A stretch of DNA of 64,000 nt, taken from assembly GCA_037043015.1 (NCBI GenBank), contig CM073326.1:18298345-18362344 (forward strand). Direction: 5' to 3'. Positions 21,741-33,900 of the stretch are shown here, one piece after another. Each line of letters begins with the position of its first letter. The first letter of the stretch is position 1. The DNA is from Bryum argenteum. Lineage: Eukaryota; Streptophyta; Bryopsida; Bryales; Bryaceae. The notes below the pieces were generated by a model. It was not told the origin of the DNA and ran no database searches. It worked only from the letters and a program-made list of their open reading frames with translations. The position numbers and the translations under genes were made by a program.

Positions 21741-24710
21741 ACTTCGCCTTGACCCTTCTACCTACCCAAGAACACACACAATTCCTCTTTCCAAACCCCT
21801 AGGGTTCTCATTCACCAACAACCCCTTTCCAACAAAACATGCACACCAAACTAGATCTAAAACCGATTCCTACAAAAACCACAAGCAAGAAGATTCAAAA
21901 ACGACCCTCAAAAACAAGATCTAGATCTTAGATCTCCCAAAAAACCTTCCACACACACACCTCTCCACACACCAACTTCTAACCCTAACTCCCACCCTCT
22001 CTCCCTAGTTGGAGACTTGGATGGAGTAATTTTCATCCATTCCGCACGGATGAAACTTGTTTATTCGGCAGTTCATCCGCAGGATTTTACCAATTCTCTA
22101 ACTTATTAGTTAGGGGGGAACTTGAGCAATTTATGAATAATGATAAAGTAGTAAAACATAACTAAAACATGTCATGAAACTTTGACGCAATTTAATATTA
22201 CTAATTTAGAATAGAATATCAACCACTGGGCCATCTAAGTAGACCCCTCCAATTATCCTAGAAATTCTGAAAACCGAAGGAATTAGCCTAAATGCCCCAA
22301 TTGGGGATTTTGAACGTAAAAATATTATACTAGCGCTTGTAGATAGTGTTTCGAACAAGCGTGAACCGTTTCGGCGGTTCACAGGGTCCGATTCGCATTG
22401 TACTCCCACGGAGGTCTTCTCCTTCGGTTGGGCTTTTAATACCAGATCCACATTCTCCCTCCGTAGCTTCGCCGCCTCTCGCTGCATCTCCTCGGCCAAT
22501 TCCGGATGGCGCTCCACGTTAGGCGTCTGGAAGACCCTCTCGAGTCGTGCCAGCGAGGTGAATAGCTGCTTATTCTCCCGGTCCACTACCTCCATAGCAA
22601 GCCGGATGAGGTGGAGGATACCTTCACTGGGTATCCGGTAGTAGGAGCGAAGAAGCACCGGAGTTGTGTTCCTCGTCCCTGGTGTTACGCCTCCTCTGTG
22701 GGACGACTCCGAGGCCGCCACTGATGCCGGGGTTGCAGGGGCTGAATCGCTCTTTTGCTCCGGTAGCTCCAGCCGAAGGGGGGTTGTCCTCTCCAGAGTG
22801 TCATCCTCTTCCACTGCGAGCAGCCTTCTCTTCACTTTGGGCTGACTCTCCGGATTCGGTTCTTCCACTGGATTAGGAACCTGTTCCTGTTTGGGCGTAG
22901 GGTCTGGACTTGGGGACTCCTCCTCCTCGATGGCCCTCGGGTTTGCCTCCGGACTGGCCGACCTCCTCCTCTTCTTGGTCTTGCGCTTGAGGTTGGGTAG
23001 CCTTCCTCCTGGGGGTCCCGCGCCGAGTGGGGACACCACCGTATCCCGTCCGGTTGTGGCCACTCGTTGAGCTCCTGAGTTGGAGGCTCCATGTGTTAGC
23101 GGAGGAGGGAGTCGGATGGGAGAACGTCTCCTCCCAAAACCCGTCGTGTCCTTCCTCCTCACTCCTCGTGATGACCTTCTGCGCCGGGGTGGGGTGTCTT
23201 CCTCTTCGTCTTCTTCGTCTTGATCATCCTCCTCTGCGGACTGATCACCACCAGCCTCGGCCACTTCCTCGGCCTGTCTCTTCTGGGCTCTCGTCCTCCA
23301 GATGAGGGAGGCGCACTCCTCTTCCTCCTCTTCTGCGCTCGGCATGAACAGGGAGGGTACCGTACTGCGCGTCTGGACAGTGTTCACCGGATTGACCTCC
23401 CTTTCCTGTGCAGCCACCCAGGGTACATTGCTGGGCCCAGCCTGATTGGGTCCCACCACTCGGTTCTGTCTGGGGGCTGGTTCCGGTGACCCCTCCAAGT
23501 CGGACGCCCGTACTCCTTCTACCTCGTCCTCGGACTCGGATGAGGAGGGCCCCTGGGGTTCCCCGGATGGGAGATCGTGCTTCTCATGCCAGTAGAAGAT
23601 CTCCCGGTCGGTGAGGATGCCATGCCGCTGATAGAGGTGAAAAAGGTAGGGGGCCAGTGGGCACCCCTTCCGGTTACCAATCTTCACCACCTCCCGCTGC
23701 ACCACATCATGGATGATGTGATGCCATCCGACCTGCATCTTCCCGTCGTAGCTCGCCATGATCGCCTTCATGAGCTTGACGGTGCAGGTTGTGGGCTTGT
23801 CCGGGCTTAAAATTGGAAGGAGAAACCGGAGGAGGCGCATCTCCCGGGGGTTCTTGCAATCCTCGGGCTTGAACCCGTCCTTCTCCGTCGGTCCCTTACT
23901 GAACCGGTTCTTCAGCCCGTCGTCACCCTTCTTCTTTATGTAGCCGATTCGGGACTCCGGAAATTTGTAGGTCGCCCTCCAATGGCGAGCTCCCCAGTTA
24001 TCCGTCTTCCCCCTGAGCGGATGCGTCACATAGAATTCGGGAAAGCGGTGGGTGACGGTCTCCTCGATGATGAGCTGGTCCGCCAAGTCCCACGGGGCAT
24101 CGTAAAGCCCGGCGTACCCCATCCGCAGGAGGTCTTCCTTCAACTCTGCCTCGTGCTGCGGAGTCTTAGGAACGTGCGGCTTCACCGCCTTAAGGGAGAT
24201 CGGCATCCCGGGTCGCCAGGGGGGTCACTTCCTTCTTCTTCGTCATCGCAACTGGCTCGATCTCCTGCCGGTATCCGGAGTTCCTCGCCAAACTCTGCCT
24301 TTCCGGACCCGCTCCGGTAGAAGCCCTACTCTCCGTAACCCTAACCTCGCGAAACTCTGCTTTTCTCTCTCTCTTGGATTGCTGAGCGCGCAACAATGCT
24401 CGATCTCTCAAAACGCGCGGACTAGAATGTCTGAGAATGGTGGCGGCAGCGTCTAATAACCACAATCCAGAGCTCTCCTACCGAGACATCATCACCCTGC
24501 CCTCGAGAAGTACACCAGGAATTACCCCGGTCATGATTGAGCTGCCGGTGGTTCCATCGGGCGCCCGCGAAGTTCCCGGCTTTTTCTTCGGGTTGACCGG
24601 CAGCCCCGGTGATCAGTCCGGTGGGGTAACCGGCCCATCCGGTCATCGCAGGGTATTAACCGGATACCAACACGGTTCCCCGGTAAGCTCTAGAATCCCT
24701 TAAGGCTAAC

Positions 24711-25066
24711 CGGTTGAGTCCTAACACAAAAATACTATCTACGGATCAGTTTAAGCAGTCCGATCTTTATTCCCAAATGCTAAAATTACTATTTTACTTC
24801 TAATTATTTGTTAAAAACAAAAATATTGGAGAGCAGGGTTCGACAGCGTGTCTTCTCCATGATGTGTTCTACCATAATATATTTCCATATTTTCTATTCA
24901 TTTTTCTTTCTTCCACATGACCACTGCTCAAGAATTTTCAATTCAAATTCTATAGAACAATATTTAAATTTTTGTACGTATATTTGTTTTCTCTTTGGCA
25001 CGATGAGACAACTTTGGCACGATGAGATAACTTTGAATCATAATTTAATTATATAAACTTGGCTAC
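24711..25066. other. AT-rich spacer, no feature recognised
   Basis: The stretch between copy B and the truncated TTAA element is AT-rich, with no ORF or repeat that I can support. Confidence 0.5.
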
Positions 25067-25070
25067 TTAA

Positions 25071-25640
25071 CCCCTAAACTACCAAGGTGTTTTGTGAGCT
25101 CCAAACTCCAAAATTGCAATTCCATACCGCCTTGTAAACATTGGAGTTTGAGAATATTTTTTACACTTTTTTTAAACTTTCAACCGTATGATCTTGAAGA
25201 TATCTATTATTAGAGGTAGTGGCTGAAATTTCAACCGTTGGATCGTAGCCATTTGTAAGATCATAACATTCAAAGTTGATGCAGTTTTTTTTTCAGCAAA
25301 CATAGTCGCCTTGGTGCAAAGGAAAACGTGATGCTTATTACCTTAAACATCTAGCTCATATTTTTTCCATGTATATAACTAAGTTGGGCATGCCCATGCA
25401 AAATTTTAGACCCTCATTTTGCTTTTTGAACCTTCATGCAATTTATTTATTAGAAGGAGGTAGAAATCAAGCATTTGGTAAAACATGCATCACGTTTATT
25501 GTATATGGTTTATGGGAAAAAATGAACAGTGAGTATATACCTTCTTGAGTTTTTGAATTTCAAGAAAAATGAAATCCAAAAAACTCCAAAATCTCAAATT
25601 TTGGCAAATTTTGAAAGAAAATACTGAAATATCAAAGACG
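25071..25640 (+). mobile_element. TTAA-family element, 3' truncated
   Basis: It starts after TTAA (25067-25070) with CCCCTAAACTACCAAGG and follows the 58916-59843 copy closely for about 570 bp. It stops at about 25640 without its right terminus, just before the hAT pseudogene. Confidence 0.75.
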
Positions 25641-25679
25641 GGAGTTAGACGGGGAAGTATCAGCCATGCCTAGGGCATA

Positions 25680-27381
25680 TGTGATCATGTCGAACCTTAA
25701 AGAACACGTGTTCTCTTTGCGTGAACCTCCATTTGAACTATCCCCCAACGTAGCTACGAAATACGAGGATGCATTTCAAAACGATGTGAAATGATGCTCA
25801 CAGACCTCCACTATGTTGCAGCTTTTTTGAACCCTTATTTGACAAATATGGGAGCAATTCAAAACAATGGAGAAGCAAAAAGAGCTTTAAATCGGGTCAT
25901 ATGGAAGCTTAGTGCCCCTATGGGAGTAGTCTATGAAGAAGTGGTGCGGGAACTCATACAATATGAGGAGAGGACGGGTTCATTTAACACCAATTCAGAG
26001 GCCCCTGATCCCGCTCAATGTGAGTCGCTACCACATCAATGGTGGCATCAGGTCTGGGGGAACGCCTTGACAAAAATTGCTAAGAGGATTTTGGCATTGA
26101 CATGTTCAGCTTCATCATGTGAGAGGAATTGGAGCATGTACTCTTTCGTGAACAACAAAGTGAGGAATCGATTGTCTACCTCCAAAGGAGAGGCCCTTGT
26201 GTGTACATCTATGCAAACACCAAACTTGAGCGCGAGAAACGTAGACAATCGCCGAGAACGTGGTATGAAAATTATTCAAAAGAAGAGGACTCAGACCAAG
26301 AAGATGATATACCGGACAATGAATGGGATGATGGTGTATTGGGGGATATCCCGAAAGCGGATGACAACAACGATCTCAATGATGATAGCGAACACGACAA
26401 CCTAGAGAAATAGAACGACGACGAATGTCCATTGTTTCAACATGGAAACATGCCTATTCCTGTCAAGGACCCATTTGAGTTCAATGACGACGAGGATGTT
26501 CCACAACGGCTTTGCCAGTTTGCGGTTGCGGGCATAGACACAGAGGGAGAAGGAGTGGCAAATTTACAGCTCCAAGAGAGTACTTGCCTAGCGAAACAAG
26601 ACTTCGTAAACCGGATTGATGTAGGGAACATTGGTCCCTTAAAGGCCGCCCACAATCTAATAGCGACAGTAAACTTGATCGTGTGAAGTGTACGACTATC
26701 TCGGCAGGAGTTGAAATGGGCCAAATTAAAGTGGAACATGAAAATGTATCAAATACAGGTTGCTTGGAAGTGAGATCACCTAGAATTTCGGCCATTCGAT
26801 CAAGAAGTGCAACTCAAAACGGAGATGACTCCGATGTACTACTACAACAGTTGTTACCAAGGGTTACACAACCTAAAGGGGCCCCTACGACTCATATGAT
26901 ATTGCCGAAGACGGAGGTCAAAATAGAAGCAACAATTCCAACATGCACCCGAGCATTGGCAGTGTCGCAAGACATTGGGCCATCTTCACAACCTTGCAAT
27001 CGTATTACACGAGGACAGAAGCGTTTGAGAAAGGCACACGAGCGATGAAGTCGGAAAGGAGCACGGGTACATGAAGAAGTCCATGCAGGTACTACTTCCT
27101 CCAATAATCCGAACACACGTACAATGCGACATTTACCACTCAACGCAAACGGGATTACTAATGCTTCACGGCCCTTGAAGCGGCTCCTTACAGTGAACAA
27201 GAAAACAACTACAGACACAGAAGTGCGCAATTTGGCGAGTGAGGTTGAGTGTAAAGTACGCAATAAGACAGAGGATGAAGTCGAGGATGGCGACCAAAGC
27301 ACTGATGAGTCTCTAGATGAAACCGATCCAAACGCAGATGAAGTATCAAGGGACGATACGTATACATGGAAGGATACCTAA
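25680..27381 (+). pseudogene. hAT-family transposase C-terminal pseudogene
   Basis: 25791-26200 encodes the dimerisation region typical of plant hAT proteins (KRILALTCSASSCERNWS, then NKVRNRLSTSKGEAL). A 1-2 nt frameshift at about 26195 moves the sequence to another frame (VYIYANTKLEREKRR, 26200-26410). That frame is open to about 26686 except for a TAG at about 26411. A third frame continues (26683-27048, and after a TGA to 27381) with an acidic tail of unknown function. The catalytic part upstream is missing or unrecognisable, and no terminal inverted repeats were found. It is a dead remnant. Confidence 0.75.
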
Positions 27382-27512
27382 AGACGTGTTATTAGAATTC
27401 TTTTATTTTGGATTGAAATTTAGTAGTTAGTACAATACAACAATGTACTGCAAGAAGGGCAACTATTAGTTTACAATATTTTGGTAATATACTAATTTAG
27501 TATGTTTTGGAG

Positions 27513-27517
<5 letters not shown>

Positions 27518-27590
<73 letters not shown>
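27518..27590. repeat. (TA)n microsatellite
   Basis: About 36 uninterrupted TA units lie 130-200 bp after the end of the hAT pseudogene. Confidence 0.97.
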
Positions 27591-27592
<2 letters not shown>

Positions 27593-27769
27593 CGCTATAT
27601 GTAATAGTTACATCATATATATGAATACTATGATTATAGACATGGACAACTTTCTACTCTGAAATGCACCATTGATCTTATTTCGCATAAAAAGGTATTT
27701 ATAAATTGCATTGGTGCTCGTATTGTACCAATATAGAATTATCTTGGCTGTTTTGTATTCAACCATGGT

Positions 27770-27962
27770 ACCGGTTGCCACAGACGCGGTGGCCCAGGGC
27801 GACCGGCGATCGCCCACGGGCGCGCTGTCCCCAAGGCGACAGCCGATCTCCCTGGAGGGACCGCCAGTGGCAGACGCGCGGTAGCCCAGGGCAATCGCCA
27901 TAGGCGACCGTGGATTGCACAGGGCTACCGTTGGTCGCCTACCGAGCTCACCTACCCGTGGT
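27770..27962. repeat. Short GC-rich block with repeated GGCGACCG-like motifs
   Basis: About 190 bp, far more GC-rich than its AT-rich surroundings, repeats variants of GGCGACCG/CGATCGCC and GCCCAGGGC on both strands. No ORF is convincing. It could be a small satellite fragment or a transposon end. Confidence 0.5.
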
Positions 27963-28211
27963 CGCCTAGTGTGACTAATATTTTAATTTCCACGTCATTA
28001 TCAACCCTTCACCACGTATGAAAATAGCTTTTTACTTCAATGTCAATCTCCAAAACCCTCAACAAGTTTTTACTATGCAATTTCTAGTATGATCAATATT
28101 CCCGTCGAACCGGACGTCACACAGACATGTCGAATACGGACAATTCAGACAGACATTCCGACAGTGTGTCACATAAGACAACCCTGCTTCTAAGGCCTAA
28201 CATTCCGACAT

Positions 28212-30930
28212 TTATAACTTCTTCAAGCATGTCAAATTTCCAAATGGTTTTGGACCCTTCGCCGAACTCCTACATTCTGAAAAATCAAACTCCTCCAATG
28301 CAACCAAGTTCTCAAGCCCACTTGGAAACTCTTCTAAGGCCTCACATTCTTTCATGTACAACTTCTTCAAGCATGTCAAGTTTCCAAATGTTTTTGGACC
28401 CTTCTTTAAACTCCGACATCTTGAAAAATTCAAATCCTCCAATGCAACCAAGTTCTCAAGCCCACTTGGAAACTCTTCTAAGGCCTCACATCCCCACATG
28501 TATAACGTCTTCAAGCATGTCAAGTTTCCAAATGTTTTTGGACCCTTCTTCAAACTCCTACATTCACAAAATTCCAACTCCTCCAATGCAACCAAGTTCT
28601 CAAGCCCACTTGGAAACTCTTCTAAGACCTCACATCCCCACATGTACAACTTCTTCAAGCATGTCAAGTTTCCGAATGTTTTTGGACCCTTCTTCAAACT
28701 CCGACATTTTGAAAAATTCAAATCCTCGAGTGCAACCAAGTTCTCAAGCCCACTTGGAAACTCTTCTAAGGCCTCACATTTCCACATGTTTAACTCCTTC
28801 AAGCATGTCAAGTTTCCAAATGTTTTTGGACCCTTCTTCAAACTCCTACATGCTGAAAAACTCAAATCCTCCAATGCAACCAAGTTCTCAAGCCCACTTG
28901 GAAACTCTTCTAAGACCTCACATCCCCACATGTACAACTTCTTCAAGCATGTCAAGTTTCCGAATGTTTTTGGACCCTTCTTCAAACTCCTACATGCTGA
29001 AAAACTCAATTCCTCCAATGCAACCAAGTTCTCAAGCCCACTTGGAAACTCTTCTAAGACCTCACATCCCGACACGTCCAACTTCTTCAAGCATGTCAAG
29101 TTTCCAAATGTTTTTGGACCCTTCTTCAAACTCCGACATTTTGAAAAATTCAAATCCTCGAGTGCAACCAAGTTCTCAAGCCCACTTGGAAACTCTTCTA
29201 AGGCCTCACATTCCCACATGTTTAACTCCTTCAAGCATGTCAAGTTTGCAAATGTTTTTGGCCCAACCTTTAGAATCCGACATTCTGAAAAATTCAATTC
29301 CTCCAATGCAACCAAGTTCTCAAGCCCACTTGGAAACTCTTCTAAGGCCTCACATTCCCACATGTTTAACTCCTTCAAGCATGTCAAGTTTGCAAATGTT
29401 TTTGGCCCAACCTTTAGAATCCGACATTCTGAAAAATTCAATTCCTCCAATGCAACCAAGTTCTCAAGCCCACTTGGAAACTCTTCTAAGGCCTCACATC
29501 CCCACATGTAAAACTTCTTCAAGCATGTCAAGTTTCCGAATGTTTTTGGACCCTTCTTCAAACTCCTACATTCATGAAATTCCAATTCCTCCAATGCAAC
29601 CAAGTTCTCAAGCCCACTTGGAAACTCTTCTAAAACCTCACATCCCCACATGTACAACTTCTTCAAGCATGTCAAGTTTCCGAATGTTTTTGGACCCTTC
29701 TTCAAACTCCTACATGCTGAAAAACTCAACTCCTCCAATGCAACCAAGTTCTCAAGCCCACTTGGAAACTCTTCTAAGACCTCACATCCCCACATGTACA
29801 ACTTCTTCAAGCATGTCGAGTTTCCAAATGTTTTTGGACCCTTCTTCAAACTCCGACATTTTGAAAAATTCAAATTCTCCAGGGCAACCAAGTTCTCAAG
29901 CCCACTTGGAAACTCTTCTAAGGCCTCACATTCCCACATGTTCAACGTCTTCAAGCATGTTAAGTTTGCAAATGTTTTTGGCCCAACCTTTAGAATCCGA
30001 CATTTTGAAAAATTCAATTCCTCCAATGCAACCAAGTTCTCAAGCCCACTTGGAAACTCTTCTAAGGCCTCACATTCCCACATGTTCAACCTCTCCAAGC
30101 ATGTTAGGTCTCCAAATGTTTCTGGCCCTTTCTTCAACTTCCAACATTTGGAAAAACTGAAATCCTTCAATGCAACCAAGTTCTCAAGCCCACTTGGAAA
30201 CTCTTCTAAGGCCTTACATTCCCACATGTACAACTTCTTCAAGCATGTCAAGTTTCCAAATGTTTTTGGACCCTTCTTCAAAATCCGACATGTTGAAAAA
30301 TTCAAATCCTCCAAAGCAACCAAGTTCTCAAGCCCACTTGGAAACTCTTCCAAGGCCTCACATCCCCACATGTACAACTTCTTCAAGCATGTCAAGTTTC
30401 CGAATGTTTTTGGACCCTTCTTCGAACTCCTACATGCTGAAAAACTCAATTCCTCCAATGCAACCAAGTTCTCAAGCCCACTTGGAAACTCTTCTAAGAC
30501 CTCACATCCCCACATGTACAACTTCTTCAAGCATGTCAAGTTTCCAAATGTTTTTGGACCCTTCTTCAAACTCCGACATTTTGAAAAATTCAAATTCTCC
30601 AGGGCAACCAAGTTCTCAAGCCCACTTGGAAACTCTTCTAAGGCCTCACATTCCCACATGTTCAACGTCTTCAAGCATGTTAAGTCTCCAAATGTTTCTG
30701 GCCCTTTCTTCAAATTTCGACATTTGGCAAAACCGATATCTTTCAATGCTACCAAGTTCTCAAGCCCACTTGGAAAGTCTTCTAAGGCCTCACATCCCCA
30801 CATGTACAACTTCTTCAAGCATGTCAAGTTTCCAAATGTTTTTGGGACCTTCTTCAAACTCTTACATTCATAGAATGCCAGCTTCTCCAATGCAATCAAG
30901 TTCTCAAGCCCATTCGGAAACTCTTTTAAG
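28212..30930 (-). repeat. 144-bp tandem array encoding the LRR domain (about 19 units)
   Basis: Each 144-bp unit encodes two 24-residue LRRs (FPSGLENLVALEELNFS... then TFGNLTCLKKLYMWG...). Units are nearly identical at the DNA level. The array is so uniform that the antisense strand also stays open for up to 677 codons (28127-30160). Homology to the unit continues about 30 bp past the stop codon at 28212. Confidence 0.95.
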
Positions 30931-33900
30931 GCTGCACTCCCTTCAAAACTTAAGGTCTTCAATTGGATTAAATATTTCAAACTTCCTGTTATAGTATTTA
31001 ATTTGGAACAATTTTTGAAAACCAAATGCTGAAGAGGAATAAGATCCTTTGGATGTCTCCGGATTGTGTTCTCATTTGAAGAATTTCCAACATTTTGACT
31101 AGTCATTCTTGCCAGTTTTATCAAGTTTAGCTCAATGTGATTGCAATCTTCCACAATCAAATGCTTTAGTCGTATCATATCAAATGACTTGGTAGGAAAT
31201 ACTTCAAAAAAATTGCATTTTTTGAGATGTAACACTCGTACTTGAGATAAAGTATTTCCTTGAAAAATCCTCCAAAACTTTCCAGATGTGCGCTTTTGGA
31301 TTTCGATTGCATGTTCACTACTTGCGAAGTGCATTATCAAACATCGTATGGAAGGAGCTTCTGACACTATCCTTGAAATTAAGTTGAAGTCTTCTGAGAA
31401 GTCAAAAAGCAAAATTTGAAGATGATTAAATCGTGAGATTGACCTCATAGTTTTCTGATAGTTTTCACATTGTCCAAACTTTGAAAACGACAAGCCTTCG
31501 ATCATTTTAGGGTCCTGCACAAATGATCATAAACGTATCAAAGTTATATCACTATGCAGATTAACTCATAAACGAATCATTGGGATGAATATAGCATAAA
31601 ATTATTATAATGTAGTGCTTACCTGTAGAAAACTTTCATTGAATGTAGCCATACTTAAATTGGTATAGCGAGATCCTCTACTCTTCCCAAGCATGTTGCC
31701 CATATCACACAGATGGTCGTGCATGCTTATCAATCCATAATAATCAAGTTTCAATAATGATCTGTCCTCAAGATTATGAAGCGCATTTTTGAAATCTTCA
31801 CCACCATCATAAATATTCAAAAGTGTCACTTCATCTATATAGGAAGGATATGAACTCTTACAAAAGAAACATGCTAGATCTAAGAACATGTCTTTCTCAA
31901 TATTGTTCAGATTATCAAAGCTAATTTGTAATGTCTTCCATATTCTTCCGTCCTCAGCTCCATCATGGCTTCCTTGCAATAACCTGAACAAAGTTTGTTC
32001 CCACTTCCGTATACGTAGATCTCCTCGTAGATGGGTCCCTATCACTTGCAAACTTAATGGAAGCCCATCACAAGCTTTCACAATCCTCTCAACTATGCTC
32101 TTGAGATAGAATGGAGATTGTTGATTCCGTGTAAATGCATGCATGCAGAATAATTTCATAGATTGATCTCCATCAAGCTTTTCCAGATTGAATTTGCCTG
32201 AGGTTGAAATATATTTCTCCAAGGACGACCAAGTGCGACTAGTTGCAATCATTTTACAATCACCACCTTTCTTAAACATATCGGTATCCAAGAGATCACC
32301 CAATCGTGTATCTAGTCCCACATCATCCAGGATAAGAAGAGTCTTCTTTGTTGAACAAGCATGTCGCAAGATTTTACGCACTTCTTCCAATGTATGCACT
32401 TCATGTTGCATATTTGAGTTTTCAATCTTTTCCTTCACAAAAAGTCTACAATTTCCCTCCTTGAAATCATCTATGAAACATGTTGTTTCAAAGTCATGAG
32501 CTATATAATCACTTAGAGCCTTTGCCAATGTTGACTTGCCAATTCCACCCATTCCAACAATGCCCAAAGCACCAACCGTACGTAATATGCCTTCCACCTC
32601 AATGATTTTACTTTTTATACCAATTCGGTTTTCACCATGGGCACTGTTGTCATAGTCCTACAATAGTTTACAAGCATTTAGTTAAGAGCTATTCAAAGTG
32701 CAAATAAAATACATGTTTGAATCGATTACTACGTGCATTTATCTACAGTAAAATATTCCATCGCTAACAATTTGGGAATCTTATTATGACTTGAAGGCAA
32801 TAAATACCTTAACAAAACTTGTACTTGGTGAAGAACTTGATTGTTCAACAAACGACCCTTGGATCATTATTTTCTTCACCTTCACCAGTTTTGTGTAAAT
32901 CTCAAGAAATGTAGGTCTCTTCATTGCTTCTTCACACCAACAACTACTTATTACTGCTGCCAATTCTGATGAACAATCACGTGGCAGCATTGGCCTCTCA
33001 TCATTCATGATTCTCTCATAATATTCTTGTTTTCTCAGCCCACCGCCAAAAGGCTTTACCATAGATAGAATTTCACTGCACATCATGCCAAAACTAAAAA
33101 CATCCGCTTTGAAAGCGTTAAGTTTTTGATTTTCACCACTTTTGCTTCGAATAACCTCCGGTGCCATATATCCCACTGTACCCGCCCCATCTTTTCCTAC
33201 AACCACTTCAAAAGCGTCCATCCTTTTCACACTAGAAACACCAAAATCTAGTAGTTTCACATGCACATATCCTAAATCATCCTCCCTTCCGCGATTCATT
33301 GTGTTTACAACGATATTATCAAGTTTCAAGTCACGATGTGCCACCATCATGTCATGCATGTAACACATCCCACTTGCTATCTGTATTAAAATATCTATTT
33401 TAACTTCTTTGGAGAGTTTCTTATTTTCCATAAACTTTGCTAAGGTCATCTCCCCGCGCTCCATGACAAGCTCAAGCTTCTCATCTTTTGTAAGACCGCA
33501 GCAGTAAAACTTGATGATGTTTGGATGACACAATCCTTCCATTATGCCAGCTTCTTTGAGATACATATTCTTCACTTCTTGAGGTTGATTCTTGATAGAG
33601 ATTACCTTTGTAATGGTATCCAAACCCAACCATTTGGATTCATATACCTTGGTATGAGCATCCTCTGCAAATTTACCAAGAGGTGTTTTATCCTTGGAAG
33701 ATATGTAATCGTATAAATTAACCACCTTGTTCATCTCTCCTCCTTTGATCTCTTGAAGGCACCTTATGCGTCCTTCAATACAGAGTGCAAGCTGCATATT
33801 ATTTCTTCCCACTTTAGATTGATTCTTAGACATCTTGAAGGCCGATATATGATCATGCTTTCTTGTACCTTTTGATTGTCTAAAACAATCAAGCCTTTTG

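Larger units (their letters stand above)
17627..22383. mobile_element. TG...CA insertion with 5-bp TSD, probably a large solo LTR (about 3.1 kb without the nested CACTA)
   Basis: It starts TGTGAGCC and ends GGTTCACA, flanked by GGGTC at 17622-17626 and 22384-22388. The 5-bp duplication and TG/CA ends indicate integrase-mediated (LTR) insertion. I find no direct repeat of its ends inside it, so a solo LTR fits best. The right end carries a short hairpin (GTGAACCG/CGGTTCAC, 22361-22382). Its orientation is unknown. It contains a 180-bp tandem repeat, an aquaporin-like ORF fragment and a CACTA element. Confidence 0.65.
16778..24206 (-). pseudogene. Repeat-family ORF, copy B: open apart from a precise 4.76 kb insertion and a 5' frameshift
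   Basis: Taking out 17627-22383 with one GGGTC copy joins 24206-22384 to 17621-16778 in frame for about 889 codons with no internal stop that I can see. This copy is therefore better preserved than A. The joint falls inside the conserved SVGVQC...DPSDT segment just before the second coiled-coil block. A 1-2 nt indel at about 24200-24215 separates the family's usual start (MPKRR-like, here TKKKEV in frame 24465-24190) from the body, so the Met at 24206 may not be the original one. Order: N-terminal globular domain, acidic/Arg-Pro linker, coiled coils, C-terminal KSRRTQ. See copy A for the possible role. Confidence 0.65.
16292..24710 (-). mobile_element. Copy B of the unclassified dispersed repeat, inverted relative to copy A
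   Basis: The minus strand matches copy A across the 5' leader (about 24.66-24.21 kb), the long ORF and the 3' untranslated stretch (down to about 16.29 kb). Copies A and B face each other tail to tail. Copy B is interrupted at 17627-22383. The right limit is approximate, because copy A's corresponding end lies outside the window. Confidence 0.7.

Noticed and set aside
28127-30160. Long plus-strand ORF of 677 codons, plus others at 28354-29511, 29650-30873 and 30170-30994
   Set aside because: They are antisense to the LRR array. The 144-bp period is divisible by three, so any frame free of stops in one unit stays open throughout. The sense strand has kinase, NB-ARC and splice-site support.
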